Shown here piece after piece: positions 16,284 to 24,153 of a DNA stretch of 64,000 bases. The stretch lies in contig CAKQGN010000005.1 in assembly GCA_934233745.1 (NCBI GenBank), forward strand, positions 46,254 through 110,253, in the 5' to 3' direction. This DNA comes from an uncultured Clostridia bacterium (GTDB lineage: Bacteria > Bacillota > Clostridia > Christensenellales > CAG-917). The notes under the pieces are model-generated. The model was not told where the DNA came from, did not search any database, and saw only the letters and a list, made by a program, of their open reading frames with translations. The position numbers and the translations under genes are program-made. Each line of letters opens with the position of its first letter. Positions within the stretch are counted from its first letter, which is position 1.

Positions 16284-18173
16284 ATGAGAAACAAATTTGA
16301 CAAATCTTTATATGCGAGGTCATCCGCATTGCGATTTTTTGCATCGGCGGTTGTCCTCGTTTTGCTTTTATGCGCAATTTTTGCGCCGAGTACGGCAAGC
16401 GCGGTTTGCCCCGACGGTTATGTAAGTCAAATCAAAGACAAGAATCTCGACTGGCAAACAAGCAAAGACAACCTGAATCTCGACTATGTCAAGTCTGCCG
16501 TTGCAGAATGGATGTCGAGTAAAGACTACAATTTTTCCGAACTCGAAAAAAATCCGTTGGTGATAGCCGTTATAGACACGGGCATAAATTTCAGCCATGA
16601 GGTTTTCACAGGGAAATACGATGAAAACGGAGTCAAAACCGACGCGCATGGAATAGGAAAATACGACGTCTTATACCGCGATAAAGACGGGCACGTCATC
16701 TCAAAAAACACTGACGATTCGTCAAAGGACGCAAGCGACGCTTCTCCCAACAGACACGGCACGCACGTTGCGGGCATCATTGCGACGCTTATACACGAGC
16801 TGAACCTCGAAAAATATGTAAAAATCATGCCGATAAAGGCATCGAAAGGCTCAAAAAACGATTTTGAAAGCGATTCCTTGAGAGAGGCTATCGACTTTGC
16901 GCTGCAAAACGGCGCCGATGTCGTAAATATGTCAATCAGCGACAAGGGCGTTACGCCGGGAGAAACGACAGAATACGACTTGGTTTCAAACGAGGACGCA
17001 CAAAAAGCCGTATTCGTTGCGGCAGCAGGCAACAATTCGCAATCGACCGCAGATAAGTTTTTGTCAAAAGGTAGGCGGTATTTTCCCGCTGCAAGCAAAA
17101 ACGTTGTCGGGGTTATGAATTACGAATCGTCAAACGGCAAAAAATCGCTTGCTGCTTCTTCAAATTACGGTTCGGCATATGATATATGTGCGCCGGGTGT
17201 GTCTATTTGGAGCGCGGACGGCACGAGCAACGAAGCATACAAATCAATGAACGGTACGAGCATGGCAACGCCCGTTATATCGTTTGCATGCGCTCTTGCA
17301 ATGCTGAAAGACAGAGCTTTTTGCAGCGTCGTACAGTCACAGACAAAGTCTTATTCCGAGATTGCCCAAAGCGTTAAAAACGCCTATTCTCAGACGATTA
17401 AAAAGGATAATTTTGATCTCGGGGTATTCAGTTTCGAGCAGCTTCTTTCGGGCGAAGTAAAAGTTCGCATCGTTGTAGACGGCGAGGGCGGAGAGCTTAC
17501 GCAATATATCAATTCCGTCCGACCTATCGCATTGCGACTTGAAGTTTTGCCGCCCGTTTACGATAAATCGGGCGAGATACAATGGTTTGTCGACGATCAA
17601 CCGGTACAAAACGACTCCGCGGACGCGTTCGAGTTTGTGTATACTCCGCAAAATGTCGTATCGAAAACAAACATCGTTGCCAAGTGGACAAATGCCGAGT
17701 TGAATGTGCAATTGACTGCCTCTTGCGACGTAAAAGTGGGCTACTATGAATTTTCCGAAAAAGAAACAGGTCGTATCGTTATAAACACCAAACAAAACGA
17801 TAAAATCTCGGATTTCGACAGCGTGACAAACTCGATTGCGATAGATGAACGCGGCGTAGTCGAATTTTACCTTCCCGATGAGATATTTGAGAATTTAGCG
17901 CCGTCGACGTATGTAAAATGGTATGTCGACGACAAGTTTTATGCGACAGGGAAAAGTTTTGCTTTTGATTTCAAAAATGTCGGGGAGTATAAGGTAAAAG
18001 CAAAAATCGACAACTACTATACGTCCGAAACAACCGTCATCGTCAAAAAAGCGAATGAAGAGGAATCAAAAGTGGCGGAGTATGTCACGCTTGCAATTTC
18101 ATGCGCTCTTTTTGCAGGTTTGATTGCGGTTGCGGCAACGATTTTGGTGCGTAAGAAAAAAGCTCTGAAATGA
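16284..18173 (+). CDS. Subtilisin-like (S8) serine protease, secreted and membrane-anchored
   Basis: About 629 residues. A signal peptide (residues 1-37, hydrophobic FFASAVVLVLLLCAIFA) precedes the S8 catalytic domain with all parts of the triad: Asp in VIAVIDTGIN, His in RHGTHVAGIIA, Ser in NGTSMATPVIS, and the oxyanion Asn in AAAGNN. Residues about 400-590 look like two Ig-like beta domains (IQWFVDDQPVQ, VKWYVDDKFYA). The protein ends with a transmembrane helix and RKKKALK. It is thus an externally facing protease held in the membrane. ATG 16284 follows TTGGGG. It shares the operon of the alpha-CTD/WG gene. Confidence 0.92.
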   Translation: MRNKFDKSLYARSSALRFFASAVVLVLLLCAIFAPSTASAVCPDGYVSQIKDKNLDWQTSKDNLNLDYVKSAVAEWMSSKDYNFSELEKNPLVIAVIDTGINFSHEVFTGKYDENGVKTDAHGIGKYDVLYRDKDGHVISKNTDDSSKDASDASPNRHGTHVAGIIATLIHELNLEKYVKIMPIKASKGSKNDFESDSLREAIDFALQNGADVVNMSISDKGVTPGETTEYDLVSNEDAQKAVFVAAAGNNSQSTADKFLSKGRRYFPAASKNVVGVMNYESSNGKKSLAASSNYGSAYDICAPGVSIWSADGTSNEAYKSMNGTSMATPVISFACALAMLKDRAFCSVVQSQTKSYSEIAQSVKNAYSQTIKKDNFDLGVFSFEQLLSGEVKVRIVVDGEGGELTQYINSVRPIALRLEVLPPVYDKSGEIQWFVDDQPVQNDSADAFEFVYTPQNVVSKTNIVAKWTNAELNVQLTASCDVKVGYYEFSEKETGRIVINTKQNDKISDFDSVTNSIAIDERGVVEFYLPDEIFENLAPSTYVKWYVDDKFYATGKSFAFDFKNVGEYKVKAKIDNYYTSETTVIVKKANEEESKVAEYVTLAISCALFAGLIAVAATILVRKKKALK

Positions 18174-18201
18174 CCAAAAACAATATTTTCGTTCTACGAA
18201 A

Positions 18202-18227
18202 AAAAGACTGTTTTCAAACAGTCTTTT
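18202..18227. terminator. Bidirectional terminator
   Basis: AAAAGACTGTTT and AAACAGTCTTTT stem with a two-base TC loop, between the protease gene and convergent rpsT. Confidence 0.9.
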
Positions 18228-18250
18228 AGAATTTGACGATAAATTGTTGC

Positions 18251-18523
18251 TTACTTGTTTGCTTTAAGGGTGTCCAAAGCGCGGCAGAGAGTGGATTTCT
18301 TTCTTGCAACCGTGTTCTTCTTGTAGATACCGTCTTTGAATGCGCAATCGATGACGGAAACGGTTTCGGGAAGGAGTTGTTCTGCAAGAGCAACGTCGCC
18401 TGCTTCGATAGCTGCGTTGTATTTTTTGATTGCGGTTTTAACGCGCGCTTTCTTTGCGGTGTTGATTTCGTTTCTCTTATCCGAAGTGATAACTCTCTTT
18501 TTTGCTGACTTAATATTTGGCAT
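18251..18523 (-). CDS. rpsT: 30S ribosomal protein S20
   Basis: Basic protein of 90 residues, the normal length. Starts MPNIKSAKKRVITSDKRNEIN and contains IDCAFKDGIYKKNTVARKKS, the classic S20 pattern binding 16S rRNA. RBS GAGGAG precedes ATG 18523. As in many bacteria it is monocistronic. Confidence 0.97.
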   Translation of the reverse strand: MPNIKSAKKRVITSDKRNEINTAKKARVKTAIKKYNAAIEAGDVALAEQLLPETVSVIDCAFKDGIYKKNTVARKKSTLCRALDTLKANK

Positions 18524-18565
18524 ATTTTTCTCCTCGTACTTTTGTACTGACTAAATATCTTTGAC

Positions 18566-18594
18566 ATATTAGCATATTAAGAAGAAACTTGCAA
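18566..18594 (-). promoter_or_regulatory. Promoter of rpsT
   Basis: TTGCAA (18589-18594), 17-base spacer, TAATAT (18566-18571) on the minus strand. The leader of about 35 bases contains GTAC-AAAA-GTAC. Confidence 0.75.
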
Positions 18595-18601
18595 CCGTTT
18601 T

Positions 18602-18630
18602 GAATGGATTTTTTGCGAATATACACAATA
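18602..18630 (+). promoter_or_regulatory. Candidate sigma-G (forespore) promoter of gpr
   Basis: GAATG (18602-18606), 17-base spacer, CACAATA (18624-18630). This matches the sigma-F/G pattern (GHATR, then CATWMTA) in all but one base. gpr is known to be sigma-F/G controlled in Bacillus. The start codon begins 5 bases after the -10, so the mRNA would be leaderless. Confidence 0.5.
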
Positions 18631-18635
18631 TTGTT

Positions 18636-19508
18636 ATGGATATTTCAAAAAACTACCGTTTTGTCACTGATATGGCAATCGAAAGCGCAGATGCGCTCGG
18701 ACTTGACAAAAACATCGATTGCGTGCAACTTTTGTATGATATTCAAAAACGCACTCTGAGAGTCAAAACCGAAAACGATTCGAAACGTATAGGCAGAGAA
18801 AGGGGCGTTTATATCACTTTTGACTGCACAAAGTATGTTTTTTCAAACGCAACCGCCGCTAAATATCTTACTCGACAGATTGCGCAATCTCTTGCAGAAC
18901 TTGTCGGTATGTTGAAAAAAACATCGCCCGTTCTCGTTGTCGGGCTTGGAAATCGGCACATCGTTGCGGATTCGCTCGGTCAAAGAAGCGTCGAAAAAAT
19001 AAAAGTCACAAGATACGTCCATGCGGGATTGCAAAAACAAAGCGTATGCGCGTTTTCGACCGGCGTTCTCGGTATGACGGGAATACAATCGTCAGAGCTT
19101 GTTGCGGGAGCGGTGGGGAAAATCAAACCCTCTTGCGTGATATTGATAGATTCGCTTGCGACGGGGGCAGTTTCGCGACTTGGCAAATCCTTTCAGATTT
19201 CGAGTTGCGGAATATCGCCGGGAAGCGGTGTGGGACAAGACAAAGAGAGAATTGACAAATCGCTTTTATCGGTTCCGACATTTTCGATAGGTGTGCCGTT
19301 GTTGCTTTCTTTACGCACGGGAATCTATGCGTTTGTAAAGGAGTTTGCAAAAGACGAAAATATGCAAATAAACGAATACGGTTTGCGCCAAAAACTTGCT
19401 GATAGTCTGCTTTCTGATTTGATTGTCGCACCGAGAGATATCGACCTTGCGGTGAATGTGGCGTCAAATATAGTTTCGGGTGCTATAAACGATGCGTTTA
19501 AGCTGTAA
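18636..19508 (+). CDS. gpr: GPR endopeptidase (spore germination protease)
   Basis: Protein of about 290 residues of peptidase family A25. In spores it is made as a zymogen and degrades small acid-soluble proteins at germination. Recognised by RFVTDMAIESA near the start, VVGLGNRHIVADSLGQRSV, VLGMTGIQSSELVAGAV, IDSLATGAVSRLG, GISPGSGVG and the end VAPRDIDLAVNVASNIVSGAIN. It is shorter than Bacillus GPR (about 370) mainly because the region before the final helix is reduced. ATG 18636 aligns with the family start MDLS; no Shine-Dalgarno site is seen. In-frame TTG 18600 is an alternative. Confidence 0.93.
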   Translation: MDISKNYRFVTDMAIESADALGLDKNIDCVQLLYDIQKRTLRVKTENDSKRIGRERGVYITFDCTKYVFSNATAAKYLTRQIAQSLAELVGMLKKTSPVLVVGLGNRHIVADSLGQRSVEKIKVTRYVHAGLQKQSVCAFSTGVLGMTGIQSSELVAGAVGKIKPSCVILIDSLATGAVSRLGKSFQISSCGISPGSGVGQDKERIDKSLLSVPTFSIGVPLLLSLRTGIYAFVKEFAKDENMQINEYGLRQKLADSLLSDLIVAPRDIDLAVNVASNIVSGAINDAFKL

Positions 19509-19532
19509 AACGGCATTCTAATGCGGTTTTTT
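19507..19532. terminator. Terminator between gpr and murI
   Basis: AAAACGGCATT, loop CT, AATGCGGTTTT: a stem with one mispaired step, followed by T-rich sequence. Overlaps the gpr stop codon and lies between convergent genes. Confidence 0.7.
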
Positions 19533-19536
19533 ATTT

Positions 19537-20226
19537 TCAAACGCGAAGCAAAGAAAGTATTTTTTTATATTTGTTTTCTTCGTTTCCGCCCGTAAACTTA
19601 AACGTAACGTTGCTTTTTGCCGCCGTCGGAGCAACAAATTTTTCAAGTTCGCCAACAAGGCAATCGTTGCCATCGCAAAAGTCGACGTCACCCAGAATCG
19701 TCGAAATTTCTTTTTTGCAATACGGGTAGTGGGAGCAACCCAGTATTACTTTTTTGACTCCTTTGAATTTGAATAGTTTGCAAGCCAAATACGGAAGCAA
19801 TGCGTTCATACTCAAAGAATCCTTTTTGCAGTTTATAGACGCCTGGACTTCTATCATGGAAGCAAGATCTCTCGTGTCTGCCGTTTCGATTTTGCCTGTG
19901 TCGGTATGCTCGAGTGTAAACTCGGTTGCAAGCAACAAACAATATGCAGTGTCGTGCGGAATTTTTGGCAGCAGCTTAAACACGTCTTTTTCTTTGTACA
20001 CAGTTGAGGCGGTGTTGCACGCCAAAACCACATAGTCGGAGTTGTTTTTTAGTTTGCAAACGCCATCGTAGACAATGTTTTCAAGCTGTTTTTCGTCTTT
20101 GTTCCCAAACGGATGAGAGGCGTTGTCTGCAAGGTAATAAAAATCGTTGCCCGCAAATTTTTCAAGCAGAATTTTGAGGGTAGTAAGTCCGCCTATGCCG
20201 CTGTCATACACTCCGATTGTTGCCAT
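19537..20226 (-). CDS. murI: Glutamate racemase
   Basis: Cytosolic enzyme of 229 residues making D-glutamate for peptidoglycan. The N-terminus IGVYDSGIGGLTTL, the first catalytic Cys in LACNTAS and the second in LGCSHYPY are present; DNASHPFGNK replaces the usual DxxxxPYG. It is short compared with typical 260-270 residue MurI. ATG 20226 is fixed by homology; no clear ribosome site precedes it, although TATAAT lies 4 bases upstream on this strand. Confidence 0.92.
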   Translation of the reverse strand: MATIGVYDSGIGGLTTLKILLEKFAGNDFYYLADNASHPFGNKDEKQLENIVYDGVCKLKNNSDYVVLACNTASTVYKEKDVFKLLPKIPHDTAYCLLLATEFTLEHTDTGKIETADTRDLASMIEVQASINCKKDSLSMNALLPYLACKLFKFKGVKKVILGCSHYPYCKKEISTILGDVDFCDGNDCLVGELEKFVAPTAAKSNVTFKFTGGNEENKYKKILSLLRV

Positions 20227-20429
20227 ACCGATTATATATGACAAAACGCCGATTTTTGTTCTTTTATAAAGATAAATGCTTTTTCTCAATTGAGCAAATC
20301 GGCAATCTAAACGGGTTAATTTGAGGCGATAGCAAACGACGACTTTTAACATCAAAAAATTTTTCCGTATTCTAATCGACTTTATCGTCCAATATGGTTT
20401 TTATTGCGCTATCTGGGGAAAAAATTTAG

Positions 20430-20458
20430 TTGAAAATATACAATATTTATTATATAAT
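20430..20458 (+). promoter_or_regulatory. Promoter of the EF-G paralogue gene
   Basis: TTGAAA (20430-20435), 17-base spacer, TATAAT (20453-20458); RBS AAGAGGT before ATG 20488. Confidence 0.85.
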
Positions 20459-20487
20459 TGTAATATCCACTTCAAAAGAGGTAAATT

Positions 20488-22554
20488 ATGAAGATTTTTG
20501 ATACCGACTCAATTCGCAACGTGGCTCTCATCGGCCACTCCGGCGAGGGAAAAACATCCCTCGCAGAAGCTATGATGTTTGAAGCCAAGACTATTGACCG
20601 TTTGGGCAAAGTCGACGACGGTTCATCTACAATGGACTATGACGACGAAGAAATCAAACGCAAAATATCAATTTCATTGTCCCTTGGTTATGCAATTTAT
20701 CGCAACACCAAAATCAATATTCTCGACGCACCCGGCTTTTTCGATTTCGAAGGCGAAATGATTGCCGCTCTTCACGCAGCAGACAGTGCTGTCGTCGTCA
20801 CGAGCGCAACGGGTTCTATCACCGTCGGCACGGAGAAAGCACTCGAACTTTGCCAGGAAAAGAAAGTCGCGGCTCTCATCTTTGTCAATGCCGTCGACAA
20901 AGACAACAGTGACTTTATGGGCACGGCAAGAGCCATTATGGCAAAATACAAGAGCGTTATCCCCATCGAACTTCCCATTATGGAAGGTGGCAAAATGGTC
21001 GGTTGTGCAGACGTCCTCAGCGGCAAATCGTTTGACCTCCAAGGCAAAGAAATCGCAACGCCGCAGAATCTGCAAGCCGATGTTGAAGAATTCAACAGCA
21101 AACTCATGGAACTCATTGCCGAAACCGACGAAGAGTTGATGATGAAGTTCTTTGACGGCGAAGCATTCACCGAAGAGGAAATTCAAAAAGGTTTGCATGC
21201 CGCAATTGCCGACGATATTTTCGTCCCGCTCGTTGCAGGAAATGCTCAAACTTCCAAAGGCGTCAAACGTCTTATGGACAAACTTGTCGATCTTATGCCG
21301 CATCCTCAAAGAGCGCACAAGATCAAAGCCGTTGTCGACGGAAAAGAGACAGAAGTCGGCGTCGATCCGTCCGCTCCTTTCTGTGCGCAAGTCATCAAAT
21401 CCGTTGTTGACCCGTACGTCGGAAAACTCCTTATTTTCAAGGTTCTCGGCGGCAAACTTTCAAGCGGTGACAACGTATTCAACGCAAGCGTAGAAAAGCC
21501 CGAAAAAATCGGTACGCTTTATGTGTTGAAAGGCAAAAAGCAAGAACCTGTCGATGCCCTCAACGCAGGCGACATCGGTGCGGTTGCAAAACTTGTTTAC
21601 ACAAACACCAACGACACTCTCGTTGCTTCTGCCGACAGCAAGATCGAATTTGAGAAAATCGAATTCCCCAAGCCCGTCATCTCTTATGCCGTAAAGGCGC
21701 TTAAAGACGAAGAAAAGGCAATTCAAGGCCTTATCAAAATGCAGGAAGAAGACGCAACATTCAAAGTCGAAAAGAACATCGAAACAGGCGACGTGCTTAT
21801 CAGCGGTCTGGGCGAAGCGCAACTTGACATCATGTGCAAACGCGTCAAATCGAAACTCGGCATCGACATCACCTGGCAAGAACCCAGAGTCGCATATCGT
21901 GAAACCATCCGCAAGACTTCTCAAGCGGAAGGCAAGCACAAAAAGCAATCGGGCGGCGCAGGTCAATACGGCGACGTTTTCATCAAGTACGAGCCGGGCG
22001 CGGAAGACGGTCAATTTGAATTTGTCGACGCAGTTGTCGGCGGTGCCGTTCCTCGTCAGTTTATTCCCGCAGTCGAAAAAGGTTTGCGTGAAGCAATCAA
22101 GCACGGCGTTTTGGCAGGATATCCGCTCGTCAACCTCAAAGCAACGCTTTACGACGGCAAATATCACCCCGTTGACAGCAAGGAAATCGCATTCGTCACA
22201 GCAGCAAAACTCTCCTATGCAGACGGCATTGCGGCGGCAGGTCCTTGTTTCCTCGAACCTATCGTTGAGGCAAAGGTCGTTGTTCCCGACGAGTATCTCG
22301 GCGATATCCTCGGCGACATGAACAAACGTCGCGGACGTATTCTCGGCACGGATATGGCAAACGGCAAACAAATCATCACCGCCGAAGTTCCTCAAGCCGA
22401 AATGTTCCGCTATGCAACCGACCTTCGTTCCATGACTCAAGGTCGCGGTAAGTTCGAAATGCATGTCGTGCGCTATGAAGAAGTGCCTGCAATGAACAAC
22501 GATAAGATTATTGCGGATGCGAAGAAGCGCGAAGAAGAATCCGCAAAGAAATAA
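20488..22554 (+). CDS. Elongation factor G-like translational GTPase (EF-G paralogue)
   Basis: Protein of 688 residues with EF-G domain layout. The P-loop is GHSGEGKTSL rather than the canonical AHIDAGKTT, G3 is DAPGFFDF rather than DTPGHVDF, and G4 is NAVDKD, lacking the usual Lys of NKMD. Domain IV has QSGGAGQYGDVFI and domain V has RRGRILGTDMANGKQ. This is the EF-G2/FusA-like group common in Clostridia, whose role is unsettled (not the main elongation factor; perhaps stress or recycling). No rpsL-rpsG-tuf context is present. Two structured repeat elements begin at its stop codon. Confidence 0.9.
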   Translation: MKIFDTDSIRNVALIGHSGEGKTSLAEAMMFEAKTIDRLGKVDDGSSTMDYDDEEIKRKISISLSLGYAIYRNTKINILDAPGFFDFEGEMIAALHAADSAVVVTSATGSITVGTEKALELCQEKKVAALIFVNAVDKDNSDFMGTARAIMAKYKSVIPIELPIMEGGKMVGCADVLSGKSFDLQGKEIATPQNLQADVEEFNSKLMELIAETDEELMMKFFDGEAFTEEEIQKGLHAAIADDIFVPLVAGNAQTSKGVKRLMDKLVDLMPHPQRAHKIKAVVDGKETEVGVDPSAPFCAQVIKSVVDPYVGKLLIFKVLGGKLSSGDNVFNASVEKPEKIGTLYVLKGKKQEPVDALNAGDIGAVAKLVYTNTNDTLVASADSKIEFEKIEFPKPVISYAVKALKDEEKAIQGLIKMQEEDATFKVEKNIETGDVLISGLGEAQLDIMCKRVKSKLGIDITWQEPRVAYRETIRKTSQAEGKHKKQSGGAGQYGDVFIKYEPGAEDGQFEFVDAVVGGAVPRQFIPAVEKGLREAIKHGVLAGYPLVNLKATLYDGKYHPVDSKEIAFVTAAKLSYADGIAAAGPCFLEPIVEAKVVVPDEYLGDILGDMNKRRGRILGTDMANGKQIITAEVPQAEMFRYATDLRSMTQGRGKFEMHVVRYEEVPAMNNDKIIADAKKREEESAKK

Positions 22555-22676
22555 TGCGCTGATTTAGCGAATAGCTTTGTCAAAACCCCTCGCTTGCCAA
22601 CTCATGTACGTTTTGTGCATTAGGGTTGTCATTCGAGGGGTTTTTTCGCGCTCTTCATCTAAATCAGTGCGTTATT
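22550..22676 (+). repeat. Structured 3'-UTR element, copy 1
   Basis: Outer stem GCGCTGATTTAG with CTAAATCAGTGC extends outward across the EF-G paralogue stop codon. Inside lie the junction CGAATAGCTTTGTC, an inner stem ACCCCTCG/CGAGGGGT, a further stem CAACTC/GGGTTG and an apical ATGTAC/GTGCAT hairpin. The 3' junction ends in CTCTTCAT. A T6 run after the inner stem could also terminate transcription. Three further copies have the same plan. Confidence 0.75.
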
Positions 22677-22801
22677 AATGATGCCGTAAGTTAGCGAATA
22701 ACTGTGTCAGAGCCTGCTCCATAAACAGTCATGTACGACAAGTACGCTCCTGTCTATGTGGCAGGCTCTTCCTTGTTCTTCATCTAAATATCGGCGTCAT
22801 T
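22677..22801 (+). repeat. Structured 3'-UTR element, copy 2
   Basis: Abuts copy 1 directly. Outer stem AATGATGCCG with CGGCGTCATT, then TTAG/CTAA, junction CGAATAACTGTGTC, inner stem AGAGCCTGC/GCAGGCTCT, then CATAAACAG/CTGTCTATG with one mismatch, and apical GTAC-GACAA-GTAC. The 3' junction is TCCTTGTTCTTCAT. No protein fits here. Confidence 0.75.
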
Positions 22802-22846
22802 TCATCAAATAGGTATTCGTGTCATCGTATTTATATTATAAAAGAA

Positions 22847-22874
22847 ATCCACCGACCAAATTGTCGGTGGATTT
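22847..22874 (-). terminator. Terminator of the SRP RNA
   Basis: Stem ATCCACCGAC/GTCGGTGGAT followed on the minus strand by TTTCTTTT. Confidence 0.88.
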
Positions 22875-22880
22875 ATGTCC

Positions 22881-23151
22881 AAAAAACTGTGCACCGTCTT
22901 CGATAATCGACACCGAAGCGGAAACGGTGTAGGTGACTCCTCCAAAGTTTCCCCGTGGCACACGCCAACGCCTGTTTAGTGCTGCTGCGGTCAAGCTCTG
23001 ACACGGTTCGCAGTATGACATTGCACGGGACCTTGCTATCAACATTCCTTGCACCGTGCAGCCAACCATATCAAAGACCTCGGACGGCGTTCGACACTAC
23101 TGTTGCGGATTGTAGTTTACAGGGCACCGCAAGCTCCCCGTCTAGCACAGT
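22881..23151 (-). ncRNA. ffs: Signal recognition particle RNA, large (Bacillus-type)
   Basis: About 270 nt on the minus strand. The 5' Alu part contains GCGGTGCCCTGTAA, CAATCCGC, GTCGAA and GTCCGAGG, matching the conserved order of large bacterial SRP RNAs. The S domain contains GTGTCAGAGCTTGACC, GCAGCAGCAC and GGCGTGTGCC, corresponding to the Ffh-binding helix 8 region and its conserved 3' side. ACTGTGC at the 5' end pairs with GCACAGT at the 3' end. The apical loop of helix 8 departs from the common GGAA tetraloop. It partners with ffh, ftsY and ylxM, all in this window. Confidence 0.92.
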
Positions 23152-23157
23152 GTGATT

Positions 23158-23186
23158 ATTATAGCATTTAGATTTGATTTTTGCAA
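23158..23186 (-). promoter_or_regulatory. Promoter of the SRP RNA
   Basis: TTGCAA (23181-23186), 17-base spacer, TATAAT (23158-23163) on the minus strand. Predicted start near 23151 agrees with the paired RNA end. Confidence 0.88.
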
Positions 23187-23262
23187 CAATAATATTTATC
23201 AAAAAATATATTGAAAAACAAACCGATTGTAAGCCTTTTATATACAGTTTTAAGCAGTTTAC

Positions 23263-23290
23263 AAAAAATCGCCTTTTCAGGCGATTTTTT
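23263..23290 (-). terminator. Terminator of the ABC transporter operon
   Basis: AAAAAATCGCC, loop TTTTCA, GGCGATTTTTT; lies downstream of the minus-strand permease gene. Confidence 0.85.
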
Positions 23291-23319
23291 GAACATTTAT
23301 ATTTTCAACGTGAACAAGA

Positions 23320-24153
23320 TTATTTTATATCGCGGTGTTTGAATGTAAAATAGCCGATAACAGTGCTTATTGCGGCGTATGCTATCGGCATAACGGTTGC
23401 CGCAACGATTTGCACGGACGAGAGCTTGTCCACAGTGGATGCGATGTTCATCTGTTGCAAAGGCAAAAAGATTGTCCAGTCGAGTTTTTTGCCGGTTGTG
23501 TCGTTTGCCAAGATGACGGTTGATATGACATTGACAATAACGCTCAAAAGAAGATATGCGGCAATACATATTGCAATCGATGTCCCTGTTGATTGGCAAA
23601 GGAAATTTATCATCACAAAGACGGATACGCTTGCTACACCCGCAAGGAATTGCAAGCCGAAATTGCGCATCAGTAAGCCGAATTTTGCGCTTGTAAATCC
23701 GCCGGGGCTGCCGCTGATTGCATAGAATATTCCGCTGATAAGTTGCGCAAAGCACAAATAGAAGAAGAACAAGCATACAAGCGACAACCATTTTGAGAAA
23801 TATGTGTTGGCGCGTTTCGTTCCTCTTGCAGTCGTCAGAGTGATATATCCCAAAGAAAAATCTTTGCCGATAAATATACAGGCGACGATTGCAATCAAAA
23901 ACTCAATAAACGTCACAGACGAGGGATTGTAGAGCATCGAGGTTATGATGGTTCCCAAAAAAAAGACGGTAGCGTCTTTGTCAACCGCATCTTCCGGCGA
24001 CATGTTGTCGAGCATCTTCATTCCGATCTGGTAGATCGCAAATGTCAAAAAGACCGCCACGAACATTATTATGAGCGAAACCCACACGCTTTTGAGTTTT
24101 TTGAGTCTGTATGCGTCGCTCGTGAGAGCCAAACCGAACGAATTAGTCTTCAT
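23320..24153 (-). CDS. ABC-2 type transporter permease
   Basis: Membrane protein of 277 residues with about six hydrophobic segments (VSLIIMFVAVFLTFAIYQIG, FIEFLIAIVACIFIG, LVCLFFFYLCFAQLI and three more) and the ABC-2 layout of a large loop after helix 1. It resembles bacitracin/lantibiotic-type exporter permeases. RBS GGGAGG lies within the end of the ATPase gene, and the start overlaps it by 11 bases, so the pair is translationally coupled. Export substrate unknown. Confidence 0.85.
   Translation of the reverse strand: MKTNSFGLALTSDAYRLKKLKSVWVSLIIMFVAVFLTFAIYQIGMKMLDNMSPEDAVDKDATVFFLGTIITSMLYNPSSVTFIEFLIAIVACIFIGKDFSLGYITLTTARGTKRANTYFSKWLSLVCLFFFYLCFAQLISGIFYAISGSPGGFTSAKFGLLMRNFGLQFLAGVASVSVFVMINFLCQSTGTSIAICIAAYLLLSVIVNVISTVILANDTTGKKLDWTIFLPLQQMNIASTVDKLSSVQIVAATVMPIAYAAISTVIGYFTFKHRDIK

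Noticed and set aside
20488..22554. Main elongation factor G (fusA)
   Set aside because: GTPase motifs depart from canonical EF-G and the str operon context is absent; a paralogue is more likely.
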